Part shown: positions 8,029 through 16,982 of the stretch, in pieces | Position numbering within the stretch: the stretch's first letter is position 1 | Layout: each line of letters starts with the position of its first letter | Origin: an uncultured Verrucomicrobiota bacterium | GTDB taxonomy: Bacteria; Verrucomicrobiota; Verrucomicrobiia; Opitutales; Intestinicryptomonadaceae | Length of the DNA stretch: 43,990 nucleotides | Direction of reading: 5' to 3' | Assembly: GCA_949298545.1 (NCBI GenBank) | Contig: CASFWX010000024.1 | Coordinates: 1 to 43,990 of the forward strand | The notes under the pieces: generated by a model | The model's input: only the letters and a program-made list of their open reading frames with translations | Told to the model about the DNA's origin: nothing | The model's database searches: none | Translations under genes and position numbers: made by a program

Positions 8029-9023
8029 AAATGAAAAGGACATCGGCATTTATATTTGCCTTCGCCCTGGCGTCTGTTCAGGCGCTTTCGCAGGGGTTGT
8101 TGCGCAGCGACACGAGAATTTCCACGGGGGAAAATAACATACTCGCGGTGGTCGAAGACAGGGTAATCACGCGCGACGAGGTGATGAGGGAGGTCGAGCC
8201 TTTCATACCGCAAATCCGCGCCGGATCGCGTACGGATTTCGAATTTACAAAGCGGTTCAACGACTATGTCAGGGAAATCGTCCAAAACATGGTCGACCGC
8301 GAGCTCATAGTAAAAGAGTTTCGCGCGCGCGGAATGACAATACCGGAATCGTATCTCGATACCCATTTCGAAGATTATTTGAACCGGGAGTTCAACGGCG
8401 ACCGCGCCGAGTTTATAAAATTTGTGCAGTCCCAGGGCAAAACCATAAAGCAGTTCCGCAAGAGCCAGGAGGAGGATCTCATAGTCGGGTACATGCAGGA
8501 GCAGAAACGCCAGTCGGTTGCCGAGATAAGCCCGAAAAAGATACGCGAGTATTATGAGGCGAACAAATCCAAATGGTATTCCCCCGCGAGCGTCCACATA
8601 AGGCAGATAACGCTCAAAAGCGGCATTTACTCGACTCTTGAAGACAACAAGAAACTCGCCGAAGATATTATCCGCAAACTTAAGGCGGGCGAGGATTTCG
8701 CCACCCTTGCGAAAAAGTACAGCAAGGACGACACCTCCGCCAAGGGCGGCGAATGGGGCTGGTATAAAAAGGGGGACTTGAATCCGGTGCTAGATTCAAA
8801 GGTTTTCGCCCTCAAAGTTGGAGAGGTGACGGAGCCCGTCATCATAGGGGACATGATTTTTATTCTAAAAGTCGAGGAAAAGAAGGGCGACGGCATACAG
8901 CCGATAGACGACGTGAGGGAGCAGATAGAGTGGGCTATCGTCGAGCAAAACGGGCGCGCGGAGTATATGAAATGGGTTGAAGATTTGCGCTCGAGAGCAT
9001 TCATTAAATATTATCAAAATTAA
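8025..9023 (+). CDS. SurA-like periplasmic chaperone / peptidyl-prolyl isomerase (parvulin type)
   Basis: The 332-residue protein has a signal peptide (to about residue 22), a SurA N-terminal-like helical region beginning with NILAVVEDRVITRDEV, and one parvulin domain at about residues 188-290 (ASVHIRQITL, EDFATLAKKYSKD, GGEWGWYKKGDLNP, FALKVGEVTEPV). E. coli SurA has two parvulin domains; only one is present here. Such proteins escort unfolded outer-membrane proteins across the periplasm to the BAM complex. The gene precedes lptD, and the surA-lptD neighbourhood is known in other Gram-negative bacteria, which supports a role in outer-membrane assembly. The start overlaps the mfd stop by 4 nt, so translation may be coupled. 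PrsA/PpiC-like naming would also be acceptable. Confidence 0.88.
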   Translation: MKMKRTSAFIFAFALASVQALSQGLLRSDTRISTGENNILAVVEDRVITRDEVMREVEPFIPQIRAGSRTDFEFTKRFNDYVREIVQNMVDRELIVKEFRARGMTIPESYLDTHFEDYLNREFNGDRAEFIKFVQSQGKTIKQFRKSQEEDLIVGYMQEQKRQSVAEISPKKIREYYEANKSKWYSPASVHIRQITLKSGIYSTLEDNKKLAEDIIRKLKAGEDFATLAKKYSKDDTSAKGGEWGWYKKGDLNPVLDSKVFALKVGEVTEPVIIGDMIFILKVEEKKGDGIQPIDDVREQIEWAIVEQNGRAEYMKWVEDLRSRAFIKYYQN

Positions 9024-9048
9024 AATTTTATTTTTTGGGTTTTTCTCC

Positions 9049-9069
9049 GCGCCAATGGCGCCGTTTTTT
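9049..9069 (+). terminator. Hairpin plus T-run between surA-like gene and lptD
   Basis: GCGCC-AAT-GGCGC (9049-9061) is a perfect 5-bp GC stem with a 3-nt loop, followed after 2 nt by six Ts and further T-rich sequence. It has the form of a weak intrinsic terminator and could lower read-through from surA into lptD. The 81-bp gap is otherwise AT-rich. Confidence 0.5.
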
Positions 9070-9104
9070 CTTGTTTTGATTGTTCGGTGCTGTAAAGTTC
9101 GGGC

Positions 9105-11402
9105 GTGAATTTAAAAAATCTGACATTGCTGTGCGTCGGAATGTCGGCGGTTTTTGGAGCATGTTGCCTGTCTGCCTCGGAGGCGAAACCGCTGAAGTAT
9201 AGGCGCGACGTCCCTTGGGTTTCGCTAGAGCATCAGCGCAAACTGGAGGCGGAGCGGCTCGCTGCGGCAAAATCCGCCCAGGCGGACAAAAAAGATGCTT
9301 CCGCCAAGAAGGAAGTCTCAAAGAAAAGCGGTCTGATTTCAAAATTTTCCGGGGGCGGGGACCCCGTCCTTTCGGCGGATAAATTCGATTACGCCGACGA
9401 CGCTTCCGGAAAGTTGATAGCGCGCGGCTCGGCGCGCCTCTTCAACGGCAAGGCAGAACTCAACGCCGACGAAATAGAGGTGTCCCGGGATAGCGGGGAT
9501 GCCGTGGCGCGCGGAGACGTAAGGGCTTGCGCGGATATAATGCGGCTCGCCACAGACGAGCTGAAAATGAATTTTCAAGAGAACAAGATAGCCGCCGACA
9601 GGCTCAGGCTCGGCACCTATCCGGTGTATGTCGATGCACAAGGCGTTTCGGGCGACAGGAATCGGACGGAAATCGGGAAGGGTCGAATTTTCTTCGGCGA
9701 GCCGTCTTGGCTGTCTATGGGCGCGGAGGCGTCGGAGATGAGCTACGATTCGGAGAGCGAAATGCTTGAGATGGAAGACGTCACTTTGCGTTTTGGGGAG
9801 CTTCCGTTCTTTTACATTCCCTACTATTCTCAGGAGGAGCTCGAGAAGCCTCCGTTTAATCTCATTACGCAGGTCGGAATGAATAACGATTACGGGGCGT
9901 TTATAAGAAACACTTTTTATTACAACGGCTTGGGAAGCGTGGATCCCGGATTATTGTTGGATTACTATACGAAGCGTTCCGTACTATTTGGCCCTGCGGC
10001 GAATTACGAGGCAGAGACTGCGGAGGCGTGGCTCAAGGGCTGGCTGCAGGGAGCGTATATAAACGACAACGGCGGGGAGGACATACTAGGCGTTGACGAC
10101 CTCGGGCGAAAGATAACCAGGCATCGCTTCTTCGCCGAATGGCGCGGAAACCACATGATAGGCGACAGAATAGGCTTTAACGCCAATATAAACTATTGGA
10201 GCGACCAGTTTGTCACGCGCGACTTCCGACCCGAACTCTTTTACGACAACCAGACGCCCGACAACTTCGGCGAAGTGACCTATTACGGAGACTCGTTTAC
10301 CGCGTCTGTGTTTACGCGGTTCGCGCCCAATAGTTGGGAAATCGTCCAGCAGCGCCTTCCGGAGGCGCGCTTCGACCTCCAGCCGGTGGAAATTTTGAAG
10401 ACGGGGGCGTATCAGACGATGTTCGTATCCGCCGGATATTATCGAAAGGCGGATCCGACCGGCTTGTTGGACACTTTGACGAGCTCGCGCATAGACGCCT
10501 ATTACGGGATATCGCGCCCGATACAGCTCAACAGCTGGAGCAAGATTACGCCCGTAATCGGAGGGCGCTTGACCTCGTATACAAAGACCTTGAAGTCGTC
10601 CGGCACTTACACCCGCCTTCTCGGCCAGATTGGTTTCGACGCCCAAATGGACGCCTGGGGAGTCTGGGATTGGACCAGCGAGACTATGGGTATCGACGGG
10701 CTCCGCCACCACATAACTCCCATCATGAGCTACCGCTATATACCCAAGGCGGAACAGGGGCTAGACTACATTCCTGAAATAGATACCGACTATCTGACGA
10801 CGTATCCACCAATACTCGATCTCGGGACCCTTCGCAATGTTGACCAGATATACAATACAAATACCTTGCGCATAGGGGTCCAAAACGTCTTTGAGACGCG
10901 CGACGCCGAGTACGGTTCGCGCGAAATCGCGCGTTTCGACGTATTTCAGGATTTTAATTTTGAGCCTCGTCCGCTCCCTCAGGCGGAGGGTTTGAGGAGC
11001 TTTTCTGATTTGTACGTGAACGCTTCGGTTTCTCCCGCCAGATGGCTCACCATAGGGACTTACTCGCGGTTTAATTTCGACTTGATGAATATTCCCGAAG
11101 TCGACACATACATCGGCCTGTTCGACGGGGACGAATTTTCCGTATACTTGATATCCACATATCTAATGGGGGGCATAACCCAGTATTCTGTGCAGGCGGA
11201 GTACAAGGTTAGCGAGCGCGTAAGGCTTTTGGGAAGGTGGCATTACGACTATTACGAAAACATGCTGACCGAGCAGACTTACGGCGTATGGACGCGCATG
11301 GGCAACTCTTGGATTGTGGAATACTACGTTTCAAACCGGTCAGGCTCTACCCGCCAGAATAATTTTTCCTTCGGCGTCCGCGTTGGCATGGCGATGTTCT
11401 AA
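9105..11402 (+). CDS. lptD: LPS-assembly protein LptD (outer-membrane LPS translocon)
   Basis: LptD inserts lipopolysaccharide into the outer leaflet of the outer membrane, as a plug-and-barrel complex with LptE. The 765-residue product has an N-terminal hydrophobic signal (to about residue 25), a charged Ala/Lys-rich linker (to about 80), an LptA-like jelly-roll from about 85 (VLSADKFDYADDASGKLIARGSA shows the family strand repeat) and a beta-barrel from about 250 with alternating aromatic strands, LRHHITPIMSYRY near 531 and a terminal FSFGVRVGMAMF ending in Phe, as expected for BAM substrates. The start is GTG, with no visible Shine-Dalgarno. The linker between signal and jelly-roll is longer than in E. 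coli. No LptE is recognisable in the window. Confidence 0.9.
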   Translation: MNLKNLTLLCVGMSAVFGACCLSASEAKPLKYRRDVPWVSLEHQRKLEAERLAAAKSAQADKKDASAKKEVSKKSGLISKFSGGGDPVLSADKFDYADDASGKLIARGSARLFNGKAELNADEIEVSRDSGDAVARGDVRACADIMRLATDELKMNFQENKIAADRLRLGTYPVYVDAQGVSGDRNRTEIGKGRIFFGEPSWLSMGAEASEMSYDSESEMLEMEDVTLRFGELPFFYIPYYSQEELEKPPFNLITQVGMNNDYGAFIRNTFYYNGLGSVDPGLLLDYYTKRSVLFGPAANYEAETAEAWLKGWLQGAYINDNGGEDILGVDDLGRKITRHRFFAEWRGNHMIGDRIGFNANINYWSDQFVTRDFRPELFYDNQTPDNFGEVTYYGDSFTASVFTRFAPNSWEIVQQRLPEARFDLQPVEILKTGAYQTMFVSAGYYRKADPTGLLDTLTSSRIDAYYGISRPIQLNSWSKITPVIGGRLTSYTKTLKSSGTYTRLLGQIGFDAQMDAWGVWDWTSETMGIDGLRHHITPIMSYRYIPKAEQGLDYIPEIDTDYLTTYPPILDLGTLRNVDQIYNTNTLRIGVQNVFETRDAEYGSREIARFDVFQDFNFEPRPLPQAEGLRSFSDLYVNASVSPARWLTIGTYSRFNFDLMNIPEVDTYIGLFDGDEFSVYLISTYLMGGITQYSVQAEYKVSERVRLLGRWHYDYYENMLTEQTYGVWTRMGNSWIVEYYVSNRSGSTRQNNFSFGVRVGMAMF

Positions 11403-11406
11403 CAGC

Positions 11407-12273
11407 ATGGATTACGATATCCCAACAGCGGAAGACGCCCTCGGGGCCGGAGCGGAGATGTCGGTGAAATTAGGCGTCTTTGAAGGTCCGTTGGATTTGC
11501 TTCTGTTTCTAATTCGGAAAAGCGAAATAGACATATACGATATTCCCATAGCCGAGATTACGGAGCAGTATATGGGAGTTCTCCGCTCGATGAAGAATCT
11601 GTCCCTCGACATTGCGGGCGAGTTTTTTGTGATGGCGGCGACTCTCATGTACATAAAGAGCAGAATGCTGTTGCCGAGCGACGAAAGGGCTTCGCAGCCC
11701 GACGAGGAAGGCGACGCCGATATGGATCCCCGCTGGAAACTCGTCGAACAGCTCTTGGAGTACAAAAAGATAAAAGGCGCGGCGAACGCACTTGAGGATA
11801 TGATAGACGCGCGCCAAAATTTCGGCGAGCGCCGTATTTCAGATAAAGACATATCCGTTTCCGATCGCCCGTTGAAGCCGTCTGACAAAATGGAGATTTG
11901 GAACACTTTCAATTTGGTTCTCAGGCGGCTAGCCGAAAAGCTGGTTGAAGGTGAAATACGCGGCGAAAATGTCACCGTTTCCGACAGAATGGAGTTTGTG
12001 CTTTCCCAAAAGGAAAAAAAGTTTACATTTACATCTCTATTCGGGGGGGAAAAGACGAGTCTGGTCGTCATAATGGCAACTTTTCTTGCGGTTCTCGAGC
12101 TTGCGCGGCTGAGGAAGCTCCGCTTGGAGCAGGACGGGCGCTTTGCCGAGATAAATTGCGAACTTATAGATGGGTCCGCCGCCGCCGAAGGCGCGCCAGA
12201 TTTGCGCGCGTCGGAATCCGCAGGCGTGGCGGCTTCAGCGCCGCATGCGGAGCCGCCTGAAAAAATTGTGTAG
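11407..12273 (+). CDS. scpA: Segregation and condensation protein A
   Basis: ScpA is the kleisin subunit that bridges SMC heads in bacterial condensin. The 288-residue protein has the N-terminal SMC-neck-binding region VFEGPLDLLLFLIRKSEIDI (about 24-44), AGEFFVMAATLMYIKSRMLLP, and a C-terminal winged-helix part with VVIMATFLAVLELARLRKL (about 220-240). An acidic/Ala-rich tail of about 30 residues ends it. Two ATGs are possible: 11407, 4 nt after the lptD stop, and 11458, which has GGAG 5 nt before it and would still keep the whole conserved domain. I list the longer form. The ScpB partner is not in this window. Confidence 0.92.
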   Translation: MDYDIPTAEDALGAGAEMSVKLGVFEGPLDLLLFLIRKSEIDIYDIPIAEITEQYMGVLRSMKNLSLDIAGEFFVMAATLMYIKSRMLLPSDERASQPDEEGDADMDPRWKLVEQLLEYKKIKGAANALEDMIDARQNFGERRISDKDISVSDRPLKPSDKMEIWNTFNLVLRRLAEKLVEGEIRGENVTVSDRMEFVLSQKEKKFTFTSLFGGEKTSLVVIMATFLAVLELARLRKLRLEQDGRFAEINCELIDGSAAAEGAPDLRASESAGVAASAPHAEPPEKIV

Positions 12274-12298
12274 AATTGGCATCGGGGATTTATTTGAG

Positions 12299-12541
12299 AT
12301 GAACGAAAAGCGCAAAAAATCGCATTTATTGGGTTTGGGGTTTGACGGGGACGGGCATAAGCGCATTACCGAAGCCGAAAAATTTTCCATAGTTGGCGGT
12401 TCCGAGGAAACACACGATTTTATGACCGAGACCGCCATAAAAACCTTCGAGGAGCTCAAGCGCAAAGGGAAGGAGCTCGAGGACGCTTCTCCCCAGGAAT
12501 TGTCGGACATTCTTCGAAAGAGCATGCCCGATAGGCGTTGA
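12299..12541 (+). CDS. Conserved-looking 80-residue protein of unknown function
   Basis: I do not recognise a named domain. The ATG at 12299 begins 25 nt after scpA, and the stop codon lies 5 nt before glmM, so the gene sits inside an operon. The product is highly charged, has no signal peptide or membrane segment and no cysteine. A central block FSIVGGSEETHDFM is followed by a predicted amphipathic helix rich in Lys and Glu (IKTFEELKRKGKELED). The start was set at MNEKRKKS because the frame upstream runs inside the scpA tail in another register. Codon use resembles its neighbours, so I judge it a real gene. A cytoplasmic regulatory or structural role is possible but unsupported. Confidence 0.7.
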   Translation: MNEKRKKSHLLGLGFDGDGHKRITEAEKFSIVGGSEETHDFMTETAIKTFEELKRKGKELEDASPQELSDILRKSMPDRR

Positions 12542-12546
12542 TATTT

Positions 12547-13905
12547 ATGAAAGACATGAAATATTTTGGAACAGACGGAATACGCGGAAGCTACGGCGAT
12601 GCCGAAATATCTGAAAAATTTTTCCATGCCCTTGGCGAAGCGGTAGCCGGATACATGGAAGATAAATACGGCGCCGACGCTTTTGTGGTAGTCGGCGGAG
12701 ATACGCGCGCTTCGACATATTCCCTGAAGAGGGCGTTTGTCGCCGGACTTACTAAGGGCGGGGTAAAATTTGAGGATGTCGGGGTGTTGCCGACGCCGGC
12801 GCTCGCCTATTGCGTTCTTTCTAAGCGCGCGAAGCTTGGGGCGATGATCACCGCCTCCCACAATCCCTATACTGACAACGGGATAAAATTTTTCGACGAG
12901 AACGCCCGCAAGATTGAGGACGACATTCAACTCGACATTGAGCGCCGGATAGACGCCCTGCTGCCTTCCGCGCCGGATTTCCCGGCGTCTAATTCCGGCG
13001 GGGAGATAAGCGCCGGGGATTTTGCGCTCGGGGAATACGCGGAAAAAATGTCCGGAATTTTCGAGCCAGGTTTTCTCAGGGGCATAAAAATCGCAATAGA
13101 CATGGCAAACGGCGCCACGAGCGGGGTATCGTCGAAAGTGTTTGCCTCATACGGGGCCGATGTCATCGAATCCGCGCGTTCGCCGGACGGCAAGAACATA
13201 AACGACGGCGTGGGCAGCCAATACCCTGAAAATATGCGAAAACTTGTCTTGGATAGCGGAGCCGACATAGGCTTTGCCCACGACGGAGACGGAGACAGGG
13301 TGGTGGTGTGCGACGAAACCGGCTCGATACTTGAGGGCGAGGAGGTCATGGGCCTCATAGCCATAGACGCAAAGGAAAGGGGGGCGCTCCCTTCCGGAGC
13401 GATAGTGACGACTCTCCAAAGCAATCTCGGCATGGACGAAGCGCTCCGCGAAAGCGGGATATCCGTATACAGGAGCGGGATAGGCGACAGGCTTGTAATG
13501 CGGGAGATGCTCGCGCGCAAGTGCGGCATAGGCGGGGAAAATTCCGGCCATTTTATATTTTTGGAGGTTTCACCATGCGGTGACGGCCTGGCGGCGGCGC
13601 TTTCTGTTTTGTCGGTAATGGCGAGGAAAAAGGAAAAGCTGTCGAAATTGCGCGGAGGGATAAAGATGTATCCGCAGCTTTCTTCGGCGTTAAAAGTTGT
13701 CCGCAAAACTCCCATAGATGAAGCGCCGACCTTGTCGAAGGCGATGGAATATAGCGAAAAGTTGCTGGGCAAAGATGGCAGGATTCTCGTTCGCTATTCG
13801 GGAACAGAAAAGAAAATCAGGCTGCTTGTCGAAGGCAAAGATGCCGACAAGGTGGAAAATTGCATGGAAATACTTCGCAAAGCCGTCGAAAATGACTTGC
13901 AGTAG
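12547..13905 (+). CDS. glmM: Phosphoglucosamine mutase
   Basis: GlmM interconverts glucosamine 6-phosphate and glucosamine 1-phosphate on the route to UDP-GlcNAc for peptidoglycan and LPS. The 452-residue protein has YFGTDGIRG at the start, the phosphoserine loop TASHNP with S104, the metal loop HDGDGDR (D246, D248, D250), the sugar-recognition loop GGENSGH, and the C-terminal phosphate-binding loop RYSGTEKKIR. The last is RxSGTEP-x-x-R in most members, with K replacing P here. The GIRG start and overall length favour GlmM over phosphomannomutase. ATG 12547 is used; ATG 12556 (MKYFGTDG) would also be compatible. The neighbour lptD shares a need for UDP-GlcNAc-derived LPS, though this link is only contextual. 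Confidence 0.93.
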   Translation: MKDMKYFGTDGIRGSYGDAEISEKFFHALGEAVAGYMEDKYGADAFVVVGGDTRASTYSLKRAFVAGLTKGGVKFEDVGVLPTPALAYCVLSKRAKLGAMITASHNPYTDNGIKFFDENARKIEDDIQLDIERRIDALLPSAPDFPASNSGGEISAGDFALGEYAEKMSGIFEPGFLRGIKIAIDMANGATSGVSSKVFASYGADVIESARSPDGKNINDGVGSQYPENMRKLVLDSGADIGFAHDGDGDRVVVCDETGSILEGEEVMGLIAIDAKERGALPSGAIVTTLQSNLGMDEALRESGISVYRSGIGDRLVMREMLARKCGIGGENSGHFIFLEVSPCGDGLAAALSVLSVMARKKEKLSKLRGGIKMYPQLSSALKVVRKTPIDEAPTLSKAMEYSEKLLGKDGRILVRYSGTEKKIRLLVEGKDADKVENCMEILRKAVENDLQ

Positions 13906-13957
13906 GACCCAAAATTCTCTAATTAGTTTTTCAAGCAATATTTAATATAGGATTTTT

Positions 13958-15397
13958 ATGCCAGAAGAAGCCAAGGAAACAAAGGACGAAAACGTAATTC
14001 ATGAAATGCAGATATCGGAACTGGATCCGAGGTTTGTGAAGCAGCTTGAGAATGCCGAGCGCTCCATAGACCAGAATCCATCGTATGTCATAGATATTTG
14101 CTGCACAATTTTGGCGAAGTATCCGTCTTGCGTCGAGGTGAGAAAGATTCTCAGGGAGGCGCAGTTCAAAAAGTTTGGGAAGGGAAATCCCGTTGCGAAA
14201 ATAGGGGCGCAGCTGAAGGGCGCGGTGTTTTCGGTCAAGGCGGCTTCGATGATAAAGAAAGGGCAGGCTCTCGAAGTGTTGTCGGAGGCGGAAAAGATTC
14301 TCTCTGAATGCCCTGAAAATCCGTTAGTTTTAACTACGCTTGCAAAGGCTGCCGACGTTTTAGGATTCTTTGGGACAGCCGCCGGAGCTTATCAAGCGAT
14401 AGCGAAGTTCCAGCCCAATAATTTGAAAAATCTTTTGACTCTTGGAAATGCGCTTGTCAAGAGCGGACATCCCGAGGAGGCCATGCAGGTTTGCGAGCTG
14501 ATACTTAAAAAGCACCCCACAAACGGGGACGCCCAAGCGCTCGCAAGAAGCGCGTCTGTAATCAAGACCATGAAGAAGGACGACTGGGAAGACACGTCAA
14601 AAAGCGCGACCGAGAAGGGCGATACGAAAAAGCATCTCGAACGCGAAAAGGAAACGAGCCTTGTCAACGACGAGGAAACCCTGTCGCGCATGGTCGAGCG
14701 CCTCGACGCGCAGATCGCAACCGATCCCGAAAACATCAATCTTTACCGCGAAATCTGCGGGAACTTGAGGACTTTGCGCCGCTATGACGACGCCTTGAAA
14801 TACGTGCGCTTGGCGCGCCAGCAGCCTCTTGGAAAAGGAGATACGACCTTTGAAAAGATGGAGCAGGATTTCATGGTTGCGAGCATGGACCAGCAGATAG
14901 CAGAACTCGAAAAGCTTGTTGAGGCAAATCCGGACGACAAGGAGTCAGCCGCCAAGCTTGCCGATCTCAAGAAAAAGGAGCATTCCTTCAAGCTCGAAAA
15001 CGCCCGCACGATGGTCGAGCGCTATCCCAACGACTTCAACTACCGCTTTATTCTCGGACAGCTCTTGTTTGAGGACGGAAAGCTCGACGAGGCCATCATG
15101 CAGTTCCAGATTTCCCAGCGCAATCCGAAAGTTCGCTTGCAATCTCTCTTGGGGCTCGGCCGCGCCTTCATGAAGGGGAAGAAATACGATCTTGCCGTGG
15201 ACCAGCTGGAGACTGCCAAACACGAGTCAAAAATCATGAACGACTCCAAGAAGGAAATCATATACGAGCTCGCCACTGCCTACGAACTGATGGGGCAGAA
15301 CGAAAAAGCCTTCTCCGAATTTAAGGAAATATATTCGTCTGACATATCATACAAAGATGTGGCGGCGAAGATAAACGCCTACTACGCGTCCCGGTAA
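13958..15397 (+). CDS. Tetratricopeptide-repeat protein
   Basis: The 479-residue protein lacks a signal peptide and membrane segments, so it is probably cytoplasmic. Repeats typical of TPR are seen at about residues 110-205 (NPLVLTTLAKAADVLGFFGTAAGAY, NLKNLLTLGNALVKSGHPEEAM) and again at 250-290 and 355-470 (NYRFILGQLLFEDGKLDEAIMQF, LATAYELMGQNEKAFSEF). A charged Lys/Glu-rich linker separates the two blocks at about 205-245. TPR arrays serve as protein-binding scaffolds; no partner can be inferred. AGGA lies 5 nt before the ATG and supports this start. The gene stands apart from glmM by 52 nt and from the next gene by 129 nt, so it may have its own promoter. Confidence 0.85.
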   Translation: MPEEAKETKDENVIHEMQISELDPRFVKQLENAERSIDQNPSYVIDICCTILAKYPSCVEVRKILREAQFKKFGKGNPVAKIGAQLKGAVFSVKAASMIKKGQALEVLSEAEKILSECPENPLVLTTLAKAADVLGFFGTAAGAYQAIAKFQPNNLKNLLTLGNALVKSGHPEEAMQVCELILKKHPTNGDAQALARSASVIKTMKKDDWEDTSKSATEKGDTKKHLEREKETSLVNDEETLSRMVERLDAQIATDPENINLYREICGNLRTLRRYDDALKYVRLARQQPLGKGDTTFEKMEQDFMVASMDQQIAELEKLVEANPDDKESAAKLADLKKKEHSFKLENARTMVERYPNDFNYRFILGQLLFEDGKLDEAIMQFQISQRNPKVRLQSLLGLGRAFMKGKKYDLAVDQLETAKHESKIMNDSKKEIIYELATAYELMGQNEKAFSEFKEIYSSDISYKDVAAKINAYYASR

Positions 15398-15526
15398 AAT
15401 TTTTCCCGGGCGATTGGTTTCTGGGTGATCGGGAGGCGCGGCGAGCGCGTTTGGGTTTGCTCCATTCCTTTTTTTTCGCGCCGGCTTTTTATTGACGCGG
15501 GAAAATGCTTCTTGAGGATTTGCGGA

Positions 15527-16117
15527 ATGAAAAGGTTTCTGAAAGTTTTCTCTTGTCTGGCTTTGGCGTTTTTGTGGTCTTGCGCCGGTGATTCATCGGA
15601 CAAGCCCGGCGCAGAAGTAGCAAGCGGCGAGGGAAGCGGTAGCTCTGTCATAGGCCTCAATGTGGACAGTCCGAAAATAAGCTATTGTTTTCCTCGCTAC
15701 ATGACAGACGCGGAGACGCGGACGATTTGGGAGATATTTACCGGCGACGAGTTCAATTATGGCAAGCTGGTCATAAGGAGCGTGCCCGGCAAGCGCGCCG
15801 GAATGTATTTTTTTGTGATGTTCGATTGGGATAGCGACGATATCCTCATGGGTTGCAAATTCGAACTTTCCGTGAGCTCCAACGACAATCCGAGCGAGCG
15901 CACATATGTTTACGTAGTCCCCGAGACGAGCTCCGTTTTAAGGGAAGTTGCGCTTGGAATAACCGGGGGCGACTGGCCCAATCCTTCAGCGAAGGTCAAC
16001 GCCTGGAAGCTCGTGCTAAAGTCTCCGTCGGGAAAGGTATTGGCGGAGGCGAAGTCATGGCTATGGTCCGGCGGGGCTTTGGGAAGGGAACATGATTCCG
16101 ATTCCCCGTTAAATTGA
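15527..16117 (+). CDS. Putative lipoprotein of unknown function
   Basis: The 196-residue product starts MKRFLKVFSCLALAF and reaches a lipobox-like L-W-S-C at about residue 19, followed by AGDSSDKPG and a flexible Gly/Ser-rich stretch, so it is likely a lipid-anchored envelope protein. The W before S is unusual for a lipobox. The remainder is rich in aromatic and beta-strand-forming residues (GMYFFVMFDWDSDDILMGC, TYVYVVPETSSVLREV). I recognise no named family. GAGG 9 nt before the ATG supports the start; an upstream in-frame extension would lack a sensible signal peptide. It ends 4 nt before the OGG1-type gene. The preceding 129-nt gap has no clear gene. Confidence 0.7.
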   Translation: MKRFLKVFSCLALAFLWSCAGDSSDKPGAEVASGEGSGSSVIGLNVDSPKISYCFPRYMTDAETRTIWEIFTGDEFNYGKLVIRSVPGKRAGMYFFVMFDWDSDDILMGCKFELSVSSNDNPSERTYVYVVPETSSVLREVALGITGGDWPNPSAKVNAWKLVLKSPSGKVLAEAKSWLWSGGALGREHDSDSPLN

Positions 16118-16121
16118 GGCG

Positions 16122-16973
16122 ATGAAACCGGCTGTTTCCTACAAAAAGCTTCCCGGGGTGAAGTTTACGCCGGCCGATTTTGCGGAGACTCTCGACGGCG
16201 GCCAGGCATTTAGGTGGGACGATGTCGGCGGCGGCGAATATTTCGGGGCTTTCGGGAAGAATTGGGCCCGGCTCCGCTTGGCTTGCGACGGCTCTCTTGA
16301 ATATTCTTCAAATGCCGGCGCAAAAGTTTTGGCAGAATATTTTGATGCCGCCAGGGATTATGAATCCCTGCGCAAAAATCTGAAATCGCGCGGAGACGGC
16401 ATAGTGGACAGGGCCTTGGAAATATATCCGACCCTCAGAATTCTTCGCCAAAATCCTGCTGAAGCGCTGATATGTTTCATTTGCAGTTCGAGCAAGCGCA
16501 TAGTTCAAATAAAGCAATGTGTCAGGCTTCTATCGGAGAATCTCGGAGACGAGATATGCGACGGGGTGTACGCGCTGCCTGAAATAGAGCGGATAGCCGA
16601 TGCCGACATCAGCGTGTTGCGCAAATGCAAACTCGGGTTTAGGGCGGAGTATCTCAAGCGGAGCGCCGCGAAAATTTCCGCCGACAAGTTCGATCCCATG
16701 GAATTGAGGGAAATGCCGTATGCCGAGGCTAAGAAATACCTCATAGGGCTCAGCGGAATAGGGGAGAAAGTTGCAGACTGCATACTGCTTTTTGGCGCGT
16801 CGCGCTTCGAGGCATTTCCCGTCGACACATGGATAAGGCGCGCCATGGTCGAGCTTTATTCCACTCCTGACAATCCTGCATGCATGCGGGATTTCGCTCT
16901 CAAGAAGTTTGGTCCCCATGCGGGGTTTGCCCAGCAGCTCATTTTTACTGCCAAGCGCAAGAATCTTCTCTGA
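16122..16973 (+). CDS. 8-oxoguanine DNA glycosylase (OGG1 family, HhH-GPD)
   Basis: The enzyme removes 8-oxoguanine from DNA and nicks the abasic site. The 283-residue protein has an N-terminal TBP-like domain (ETLDGGQAFRW) and the HhH-GPD core. In LSGIGEKVADC the catalytic lysine is K216, and FPVDTW carries the conserved Asp D235. The position of the usual N-N-N loop reads CSSSKRI. This is the eukaryote-like OGG1 type, found in scattered bacteria, rather than MutM. Both catalytic residues are present, so activity is expected. It is convergent with the next gene, with only 9 nt between stop codons and no terminator visible. Confidence 0.9.
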   Translation: MKPAVSYKKLPGVKFTPADFAETLDGGQAFRWDDVGGGEYFGAFGKNWARLRLACDGSLEYSSNAGAKVLAEYFDAARDYESLRKNLKSRGDGIVDRALEIYPTLRILRQNPAEALICFICSSSKRIVQIKQCVRLLSENLGDEICDGVYALPEIERIADADISVLRKCKLGFRAEYLKRSAAKISADKFDPMELREMPYAEAKKYLIGLSGIGEKVADCILLFGASRFEAFPVDTWIRRAMVELYSTPDNPACMRDFALKKFGPHAGFAQQLIFTAKRKNLL

Positions 16974-16982
16974 TTTCCTATT

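Noticed and set aside
7671..8597. 308-codon minus-strand frame across the mfd/surA-like junction
   Set aside because: It spans two real genes on the other strand and shows no domain.
15398..15526. Promoter for the lipoprotein gene based on TTGACG
   Set aside because: The only hexamer at the right distance is AGGATT, a poor -10, so I did not list it.
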